From contig JAJXZC010000104.1 of NCBI GenBank assembly GCA_021780275.1, forward strand, positions 1 through 12,657: a DNA stretch of 12,657 nucleotides, read 5' to 3'. The position numbers and the translations under genes are program-made. This document shows positions 7,483-12,657 of the stretch, piece after piece; the first letter of the stretch is position 1, and each line of letters starts with the position of its first letter. The stretch comes from Pseudomonadota bacterium. Its GTDB lineage: Bacteria > Pseudomonadota > Alphaproteobacteria > Parvibaculales > Parvibaculaceae. The notes beneath the pieces were generated by a model that was given only the letters and a program-made list of their open reading frames with translations, had not been told where the DNA came from and did not search any database.

Positions 7483-9276
7483 ATGCGGATCGATCGTCGT
7501 CGCGCGCTGGCGCTTCTGGCATTGGGAAGTGCTGCACCTTCCGTTGCTTTTGCCAAGGAGGCTGTCTTTCACGGGGAAGCGAGTTTCGATCACGGCGTCG
7601 CCAGCGGCGACCCGCTGCAGGACCGAGTCGTACTCTGGACCCGCGTTACGCCCGACTCGCAGGCGGCCGACGTACCTGTGAAGTGGACGGTTGCAACGGA
7701 CGCCCACTTCAGGCGGATCGCGGCGCAAGGCGTCTTTCACACGAATGCCGGGCGTGACTTTACCGTGAAGGTCGATGTTGCCAGCCTCGCGCCGGGCCAT
7801 GACTATTTTTATCGCTTTCAATGCGGGAAAACTGTGTCGCCGGTCGGACGTGCGCGCACCCTGCCGCAGGACAGAGTGCAGGATGTCGTCCTGGCTTTCG
7901 TCACCTGCTCGCTCTACCCCAATGGCTATTTCAACGCCTATGACCACATCGCCCGGCGCGAGCGGGTCGACGCGGTGGTGGCGCTTGGCGACTACATCTA
8001 CGAATATGGTGCGGGTGAGGATGACTACGGCATGGAGAACGGCCGCAAGCTCGGACGCATTCCTGAGCCGCCGCATGAAATGGTGACGCTCGCCGATTAC
8101 CGTATGCGCCACGCGCTCTACAAGCGCGACAAGGATCTGCAAGCCGCCCATGCGCGTTGCCCCTGGATCTGCGTCTGGGACGATCATGAGATAGCGAACG
8201 ACAGCTGGATCGGCGGCGCGCAGAACCACCAGCCGAAGTCGGAAGGTCCGTGGCTCGCGCGCGAGGGCGCGGCGATGAAGGCCTATTATGAATGGATGCC
8301 GATCCGTGAACCGGAACCCGGCCGTGCCTTCGAAGCGATCAATCGCTCCTTCCGCTTCGGCGACCTTGCCGACCTCATCATGGTCGAGACGCGGCTCGTC
8401 GCCCGCTCCTATCAACTCGAATATGGCCGCGCCGGCGACATTCCTCTCGCCGTCTACGAAGGCGACACGCCCACGACACGCAAGCGCGTCAACGACAGGA
8501 ACGTCGCCGCCAAGGTCCTCAAGGCCGTCGCCGACGGCGGCAAGGCTCCCGCGCCCTATGTCGTCGGTCCAGACCCGGAGGCCCTTCAAGCCGTTGTCGC
8601 CAATCCCGAACGGCAAATGATGGGGGTGCGCCAGGAACAGTGGCTTGCCCAGACGCTTGCGGCCTCGGCGGCTGCCGGACGGACATGGCAAGTCCTCGGC
8701 AATCAGGTGGTGATGGCGCGCACGGTCGCGCCCAATCTGATCAAGGCAATGGGTGCCGAGGCGGTTGCCAAGGTTCTCAATGCGATGCCCGCGACCTTCC
8801 GGCCCAAGGCGCAGGAATATGTCGATCTTTATACTTACGACGTGCCCTACGATCTCGACGGCTGGGACGGCTACCCCGCGGCGCGCGAGCGCGTCTACGA
8901 CGCGATCAAGGCGGCTGGCGGCAACGCGATCGTCGTCTCTGGCGACAGCCACGCCTTCTGGACGAACGAACTTCACGATGCGGGCGGCACCTATGTCGCC
9001 GCCGAGTTCGGCACCAGCTCGATCACCAGCCCTGCGGAAGAAGACTATCTTCCCGGGCTCGAATTTGGTCGGGCCTTCATGGAGCAGAACAAGGAAGTTC
9101 TATTCTGCAGCCAGCGCGACAAGGGCTACATCCTGATGACCCTGACGCGTGAAGAAGCAAAAGCGGAATACATCTCCGTTGAAATCATGACAAAACCCTA
9201 CAAGGCCACGCCACTCGCCAATTTCCGCGTAACCTCGGTCGCCGGCTTCGCACCCAGCAAGATCGAGAAAATCTGA
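7483..9276 (+). CDS. phoD: PhoD-family alkaline phosphatase/phosphodiesterase, Tat-exported
   Basis: 597 residues, near the 583 of Bacillus subtilis PhoD. Enzymes of this family release phosphate from phosphomono- and diesters outside the cytoplasm, using iron and calcium. The N-terminus MRIDRRRALALLALG is a twin-arginine signal, with probable cleavage after AFA (residue 24). An N-terminal PhoD domain (FDHGVASGDP..VVLWTRVTP) precedes the catalytic domain. Metal and active-site motifs present are FVTCS with C142 (the iron-ligand cysteine of the family), LGDYIYEYG with D170, WDDHEIAND with D233/D234/H235 and N239, and SGDSHAFW with D488 and H490. All look intact. The ATG at 7483 is set by its ribosome site and signal, although the frame is open further upstream. 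It is divergent from tonB and convergent with the receptor, followed by a strong terminator. No convincing Pho box was found, so phosphate control is unproven. Confidence 0.95.
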   Translation: MRIDRRRALALLALGSAAPSVAFAKEAVFHGEASFDHGVASGDPLQDRVVLWTRVTPDSQAADVPVKWTVATDAHFRRIAAQGVFHTNAGRDFTVKVDVASLAPGHDYFYRFQCGKTVSPVGRARTLPQDRVQDVVLAFVTCSLYPNGYFNAYDHIARRERVDAVVALGDYIYEYGAGEDDYGMENGRKLGRIPEPPHEMVTLADYRMRHALYKRDKDLQAAHARCPWICVWDDHEIANDSWIGGAQNHQPKSEGPWLAREGAAMKAYYEWMPIREPEPGRAFEAINRSFRFGDLADLIMVETRLVARSYQLEYGRAGDIPLAVYEGDTPTTRKRVNDRNVAAKVLKAVADGGKAPAPYVVGPDPEALQAVVANPERQMMGVRQEQWLAQTLAASAAAGRTWQVLGNQVVMARTVAPNLIKAMGAEAVAKVLNAMPATFRPKAQEYVDLYTYDVPYDLDGWDGYPAARERVYDAIKAAGGNAIVVSGDSHAFWTNELHDAGGTYVAAEFGTSSITSPAEEDYLPGLEFGRAFMEQNKEVLFCSQRDKGYILMTLTREEAKAEYISVEIMTKPYKATPLANFRVTSVAGFAPSKIEKI

Positions 9277-9297
9277 ATTTCCCGCAGCGGATTAAAG

Positions 9298-9327
9298 AAA
9301 AGGCGTCGCCATTGGCGACGCCTTTTT
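9298..9327. terminator. bidirectional intrinsic terminator between phoD and the receptor
   Basis: AAAA plus GGCGTCGCC (9298-9310), loop ATT, GGCGACGCC plus TTTTT (9314-9327). The GC stem is 9 bp, extended by A-T pairs to 13. The T run follows on the plus strand and TTTTCTTT on the minus strand, so it can end phoD mRNA (stop at 9276) and receptor mRNA. Confidence 0.92.
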
Positions 9328-9339
9328 GTTGTCTGACGA

Positions 9340-9367
9340 ATGCCGCGGCGCTCATGCGCCGCGGCAT
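9340..9367 (-). terminator. second hairpin downstream of the receptor gene
   Basis: ATGCCGCGGCGC, four-base loop, GCGCCGCGGCAT: a perfect 12-bp stem starting nine bases after the receptor stop on the minus strand. It has no T run of its own and is followed by the terminator at 9298-9327. It could protect the mRNA 3' end or help pause polymerase. Confidence 0.5.
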
Positions 9368-9375
9368 GAAGCAAA

Positions 9376-11655
9376 TCAGAACTGCTTCGTCAGCGTGAGG
9401 TAGAACTGACGCGGAGCGCCGGGCAGAAGCGTCTGCATCGTACCGCTCGGATCAGAGTTGGCGAAACCGCCCGAACCGATCGTCGAGATATACTTCTTGT
9501 CAAAGATATTCGTCGCATTGAGCTGGATCGAGGCGCCTTCAGCCAGATCGCTGCCGTGGAAGCGGTAGCCGAGCGTCGCGTCAAACACCGTCTGGCTCGG
9601 AACGGTGATGTCGTTCGTGTAGGTATAGTAGCGCTCGCTCATGTAGGACATGCCGAGGTTACCGAAGACGGTATCGTCATCGTAGCTCAGCTGGGCCTTG
9701 AGGAGATGCTTCGGCGTATCGACCGTGGTCTTGCCCGCCGTATGGGTGATGTTGTTGAGCGCATCGACGACATCGCCGTCATAGGTCGAGTCGTTATAGG
9801 CATAGGAGCCGAACAGCGACCAGTTCTCGATGAAGTGCCAGGTGCCAGCAGCTTCGAAGCCGTTCGACGTCACACCGCCGACGTTCTGGATACCCGAGGC
9901 ATAGCCAAGAATCGGGCTGCCGACCTGAACGGACAGCAGGCGATTCTTGAACTTCACATGATAGAGCGCGACGACGCCCTCGAACTTGGGTATGTGGAAG
10001 CGATAACCGAGTTCATAGGTATCCGAAGTTTCCGGCTGCAGCGTGTCTTTGGTCGCGTCGAACGCCGTCTGGCTCACACCGAAATTGCCGGAGTTGAAGG
10101 CGCGGGCATTCTTCGTGTAGTCGGCAAAAACTTCGCTCCAATCGTTCAGCTCATAATTCACACCAGCCTGAGGCAGGAACTTCTTGTCGGTGGTGAGTTC
10201 GCCTCTGGAGACGCTGGCGGGATAGTAGACGACCGGCTTGCCCGCGATATCGACCTTCATCGATTTGAAGCCGAAGTTGACCTTCAACGGGTCTATGATC
10301 TGCCACGTATCCTGCAGGTGGAAAACGCGGGTCTTCGTAGTGTAATCCGATTCCCACTGCGTATAGAACGGGTCGGACTGGAAGCTCAGGCTGTCGCGGT
10401 TAGTGCCGTCAACATTCAGGCCATAGAACCGGCGCGCATTGTTGAAGTCGTTGTGCTCGTACCAGAAGCCGCCCTCGATCTCATGCGTGTCGAGCTTCCA
10501 GCTCAGCGAGGAAACAACACCGCCGCGGTTGATGTTGTATTCGGTCGTGCGCACCGAGATCGGCGCGCCGCCCGGCGTCGGAACGGCAGGCGTCCACCAA
10601 AGGCCCTGACCCTCGTTGTGATGGCCGTAGCCGGTCACCTTCAGGTGTACGTTGCTGGTGATATCCCAATCGGCGGTAAGGCCGCCAAGCGTGTCCTTAC
10701 GAAGGCCGGACGCGTTGTAATAGGCATCCCAAGGACTTGTGTAGGGCGCCGGATAAGGTGTGCTGTTCTGATAGGCTTCAGCGAGCTGAACGGCGAGCGG
10801 CCAGTTATCGCTGATATTGTCGTTGTTCCACCCGAGGCGGCCAAGCGCTTCGAAGGACTGGTCCTGATAGTCGTTTTCCTTGCGATCAGAATAGTTCAGG
10901 AAGCCGGTCAGCTTGAAAGCCTCGCCGAATGGCTGGACAAATTTCGAGTTGACCTGGTCCTGACGCTGGACGCCGTCGCCCTTCCACTTGTCGGCATATT
11001 GACGGCCATAGCTGATATAGGCCTTGCCGCCGCCGGGCAGCAGACCCGTATCGACGCGCATGAACTCGTGGTTCGTGTTGTTGCTGCCGTAAGTGCCTGA
11101 AACGAGAACGCCCAATTCGTCCTTCGGGTCGCTCGATTTGAACTGCAGCGTGCCGCCAAGGTTGGAGGTCGACGCGGTGCCGAGCGCGCCGGCGCCCTGC
11201 GCCAGTTCGACCGAGCTGATATTCTCCGACGAAATAGCGCGGCTGATGTGAAGGCCGTTGTTATTCGCGTAGGACATGTCGCCGAGCGGCACGTCGTCAA
11301 GCGTGAAGCCGAGCTGATTCTGGTTGAAGCCGCGAACCGTGATTCGCGTCGACCACTCATAAGAACCGAAAGGGTCGGCAGACTGGAAGTTGACGCTCGG
11401 AAGCTTCGCGACCACCTTGAGCGGGCTGGTACCCGGTGCGGCGATGGCGATATCATTGCTGCTGACCGTCTGCACCTGGCGCGCTTCGCCCTTGCCATAG
11501 ACAACAATTTCTTCGGGCTGCGCTGCCGCAGCATCAGTTGTCTGTTCGGTCTCGCTCTTCTTCTTCGTTGCCTCGGTCGCGTCTTGCGCGAAAGCAAACG
11601 AGGTAGTGCAGAGCGCGGCAACCGCCACACCCAGCAATAGACGGTTTCTCAACAT
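9376..11655 (-). CDS. TonB-dependent outer-membrane receptor
   Basis: 759 residues, a 22-strand barrel-type importer that uses TonB energy to move a bound substrate across the outer membrane. A signal peptide (1-24, ending AFAQ) is followed by a TonB box EIVVYGK (49-55), then the plug domain (about 60-180) with ITVRGFNQNQLGFTLDDVPL and the typical VELAQGAGALGTASTSNLGG. The barrel runs to the C-terminus and ends in the expected aromatic residue (LTLTKQF). There is no extra N-terminal signalling (STN) domain, so it is not a FecA-type transducer. The only cysteine is in the signal peptide. ATG 11655 has GGGGG four bases upstream. Substrate is not shown by sequence: siderophore, vitamin, organophosphate complex and plant compound are all possible. 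The nearby tonB-exb operon, phosphatase and binding protein suggest a shared uptake role. Confidence 0.95.
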   Translation of the reverse strand: MLRNRLLLGVAVAALCTTSFAFAQDATEATKKKSETEQTTDAAAAQPEEIVVYGKGEARQVQTVSSNDIAIAAPGTSPLKVVAKLPSVNFQSADPFGSYEWSTRITVRGFNQNQLGFTLDDVPLGDMSYANNNGLHISRAISSENISSVELAQGAGALGTASTSNLGGTLQFKSSDPKDELGVLVSGTYGSNNTNHEFMRVDTGLLPGGGKAYISYGRQYADKWKGDGVQRQDQVNSKFVQPFGEAFKLTGFLNYSDRKENDYQDQSFEALGRLGWNNDNISDNWPLAVQLAEAYQNSTPYPAPYTSPWDAYYNASGLRKDTLGGLTADWDITSNVHLKVTGYGHHNEGQGLWWTPAVPTPGGAPISVRTTEYNINRGGVVSSLSWKLDTHEIEGGFWYEHNDFNNARRFYGLNVDGTNRDSLSFQSDPFYTQWESDYTTKTRVFHLQDTWQIIDPLKVNFGFKSMKVDIAGKPVVYYPASVSRGELTTDKKFLPQAGVNYELNDWSEVFADYTKNARAFNSGNFGVSQTAFDATKDTLQPETSDTYELGYRFHIPKFEGVVALYHVKFKNRLLSVQVGSPILGYASGIQNVGGVTSNGFEAAGTWHFIENWSLFGSYAYNDSTYDGDVVDALNNITHTAGKTTVDTPKHLLKAQLSYDDDTVFGNLGMSYMSERYYTYTNDITVPSQTVFDATLGYRFHGSDLAEGASIQLNATNIFDKKYISTIGSGGFANSDPSGTMQTLLPGAPRQFYLTLTKQF

Positions 11656-11829
11656 GGAACCCCCAATGTTACTCGCGCCAACTTACTCGGCGCATCAATG
11701 GGGTGTTGGGTTACCAATCCTCGATGACAAATCCGCTTCTCGACCGTGACTGATCCATGACGGAACACGATTTCCAGCCAACAGAACTCGAAAGCCACAA
11801 CCTCGAACAGCTTGCCATGCGGCGGGCAG

Positions 11830-11858
11830 TTATCGTCGTGGATAATGCACCGCGATAA
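11830..11858. promoter_or_regulatory. GATAA/TTATC half-site cluster (candidate iron-type operator)
   Basis: TTATC (11830-11834) and GATAA (11841-11845) form an inverted repeat with a six-base spacer. A further GATAA follows at 11854-11858; the last two sites are both GATAAT, 13 bases apart. The cluster overlaps the candidate receptor -10. GATAAT is the hexamer from which Fur boxes are built, but the spacing differs from a classical Fur box, so the regulator is uncertain. Confidence 0.3.
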
Positions 11859-11883
11859 TATCCCGCGCCCTACGAAATTGTAA
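11855..11883 (-). promoter_or_regulatory. candidate sigma-70-type promoter of the receptor gene
   Basis: On the minus strand TTACAA (11883-11878), 17 bases, then TATTAT (11860-11855). The -10 matches five of six consensus bases and the spacing is ideal; the -35 is weak (three of six), as is common for activated promoters. Transcription would begin near 11848. Confidence 0.35.
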
Positions 11884-11933
11884 CGAAGTCCCGTCGCCCG
11901 AGAAGTTGTTGAGCGCCCGAATCAAATCGCAAC

Positions 11934-11970
11934 CGTCACGGATTTGTCGTCACGCAGGTGTTATCAGGTG
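11934..11970 (+). repeat. two sets of short direct repeats upstream of the binding-protein gene
   Basis: CGTCACG occurs at 11934-11940 and 11948-11954, 14 bases apart. CAGGTG occurs at 11955-11960 and 11965-11970, ten bases apart, one helical turn. Paired direct repeats in this position are typical of activator sites. The 14-base period does not match the 11-base period of a Pho box. Confidence 0.35.
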
Positions 11971-11993
11971 CTCGCAATTTCATTTCCTGCGAG
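11971..11993 (+). other. hairpin covering the ribosome-site region of the binding-protein gene
   Basis: CTCGCA (11971-11976), 11-base loop, TGCGAG (11988-11993), ending seven bases before the ATG. Its 3' arm contains the only purine stretch that could serve as the ribosome site, so the fold could block translation. The same 3' bases can instead pair with CGCAGG at 11953-11958. Confidence 0.3.
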
Positions 11994-12000
11994 ACCGACC

Positions 12001-12657
12001 ATGCGCGACCTTGCAATCCGCCAACATCCCGACCTCCATCGGAGAGATTTTCTGCGCCTTGGCGCCGGCGCAGGCGCCGTTCTTGGGTCGGCAGCGCTTC
12101 CCATTTTTTCCCGATGCGCCTCTGCCGCTGAAGCCACTTCCGCAGACGCGCTCACCGATGCCGCGCGCGCAGAAAAGTTTCTCAACACGATTGCCCTGGC
12201 GCCCGATTGGGCCAACTACAGCAACATCATCCAACGCTTCGAAAAAAAATACGGGCTCGACGTCAGACGCGCCTCGCCCGAGGCAACGTCAGCGCAGGAG
12301 CTTCAGGCCGTTCGTTCGCTGAAGCGGCAGGAGCGCGCGCCGGACGTTCTCGACCTCGGTCAACCTTTCGCGCTTGCAGGCGCGCGTGATGGCCTTCTCG
12401 CGCCATATAAAGTCGCGACATGGGAAACCATCCCCGCCGACATGAAAGACGCAGCGGGTCTCTGGTACGCCGACTACTTCGGTATCGTTTCCTTCGGCGT
12501 AAATCTCTCGGCCTTGAAGGTCGCGCCGCGGAGCTGGTCCGATCTCAGGAAGCCGGAATACAGGGGCATGATCGCGCTCAATGGCAGTCCGCTTGGCGCG
12601 GGCGCTGCCTTTGCCGGCGTCTTCGCCGCGGCACTGGCCAATGGCGGCTCGCTCGAC
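12001..12657 (+). CDS. ABC transporter periplasmic substrate-binding protein, 3'-truncated by window edge
   Basis: The frame runs without a stop from ATG 12001 to the last base, 219 residues. HRRDFLRLGAGAG (13-25) is a twin-arginine signal, with probable cleavage near residue 42 (ASA/AEA). The mature part resembles family 1 extracellular solute-binding proteins of the iron(III)/thiamine/polyamine type: ...NIIQRFEKKYGLDV..., then RAPDVLDLGQ, GLLAPYK, LWYADYFGIVSFGVN, and PRSWSDLRKPEYRGMIALN, the usual hinge-region pattern of this group. Such proteins hand a ligand to an inner-membrane ABC permease, whose genes may lie to the right of the window. The ligand cannot be named; ferric iron or a polyamine are plausible. 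The ribosome site is weak (GCGAGA). Start choice rests on the signal peptide; the frame is open back to 11884 and a GTG at 11968 is a poorer alternative. A Tat rather than Sec signal is uncommon for this class. Confidence 0.9.
   Translation, partial: MRDLAIRQHPDLHRRDFLRLGAGAGAVLGSAALPIFSRCASAAEATSADALTDAARAEKFLNTIALAPDWANYSNIIQRFEKKYGLDVRRASPEATSAQELQAVRSLKRQERAPDVLDLGQPFALAGARDGLLAPYKVATWETIPADMKDAAGLWYADYFGIVSFGVNLSALKVAPRSWSDLRKPEYRGMIALNGSPLGAGAAFAGVFAAALANGGSLD

Larger units (their letters stand above)
11656..12000. other. 345-base divergent regulatory region, receptor / ABC binding protein
   Basis: No convincing gene. It holds a candidate receptor promoter (11855-11883, minus strand), GATAA/TTATC half-sites (11830-11858), direct repeats CGTCACG and CAGGTG (11934-11970) and overlapping hairpin arms next to the binding-protein start (11953-11993). 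A receptor transcript starting near 11848 would have a leader of about 190 bases. No known riboswitch consensus (TPP, cobalamin) was recognised in it. Confidence 0.6.

Noticed and set aside
7477..8976. 499-codon open frame on the minus strand
   Set aside because: It is antisense to phoD, whose motifs are intact in the sense frame. The composition is typical of a shadow frame.
9556..11100. 514-codon open frame on the plus strand
   Set aside because: It is antisense to the receptor barrel; no signal peptide, domain or ribosome site supports it.
11711..11818. 35-residue minus-strand ORF in the receptor leader
   Set aside because: Ser/Trp-rich composition, no ribosome site, and antisense to another equally weak small ORF.
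11656..11848. Riboswitch in the long receptor leader
   Set aside because: The conserved cores of cobalamin and TPP riboswitches were looked for on the minus strand and not found.
12001..12130. Lipoprotein signal in the binding protein (Cys39)
   Set aside because: The residues before the cysteine are FSR. Arg at -1 does not fit a lipobox, and a normal ASA cleavage site follows.

Overview
The window looks like chromosomal DNA of a GC-rich Gram-negative bacterium, most likely an alphaproteobacterium. The evidence is the outer-membrane receptor with its TonB/ExbB/ExbD energiser, two proteins with twin-arginine export signals, high GC in third codon positions, and ExbB and TonB sequences of a type common in that class. 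Genus was not determined. No tRNA, rRNA, CRISPR array, insertion sequence or phage gene was seen.

Layout, left to right. (1) Bases 2-1513, + strand: the 3' part of a membrane-anchored GAF-GGDEF diguanylate cyclase whose start lies left of the window. (2) 1731-3281, +: a polytopic membrane protein of unknown function. (3) 7221 down to 3367, - strand: a five-gene cluster tonB, exbB, exbD, exbD, TPR protein. It is probably one operon, with a GC-rich hairpin in each of its two longer spacers. (4) 7483-9276, +, divergent from tonB: a Tat-exported PhoD-type alkaline phosphatase. (5) 9376-11655, -, convergent with phoD: a TonB-dependent outer-membrane receptor. A strong bidirectional terminator separates the two. 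(6) 12001 to the right edge, +, divergent from the receptor: the N-terminal 219 residues of an ABC-transporter periplasmic binding protein, also with a Tat-type signal.

Taken together, 3.4-12.7 kb reads as an envelope nutrient-uptake region. The ExbB/ExbD motor and TonB would energise the receptor. The receptor would bring a substrate into the periplasm, where the phosphatase could act, and a binding protein could pass a product to an inner-membrane ABC transporter. The parts are supported by sequence. That they work on one substrate (for example an organophosphate or iron complex) is inference from proximity.

The most unusual non-coding signals are in the divergent region 11656-12000: GATAAT-type half-sites over a candidate receptor promoter, two sets of direct repeats, and two mutually exclusive hairpins just before the binding-protein start. 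Others are the hairpins inside the tonB-exb operon and a dyad between tonB and phoD. No clear-cut novel system such as a defence or mobile element was found.
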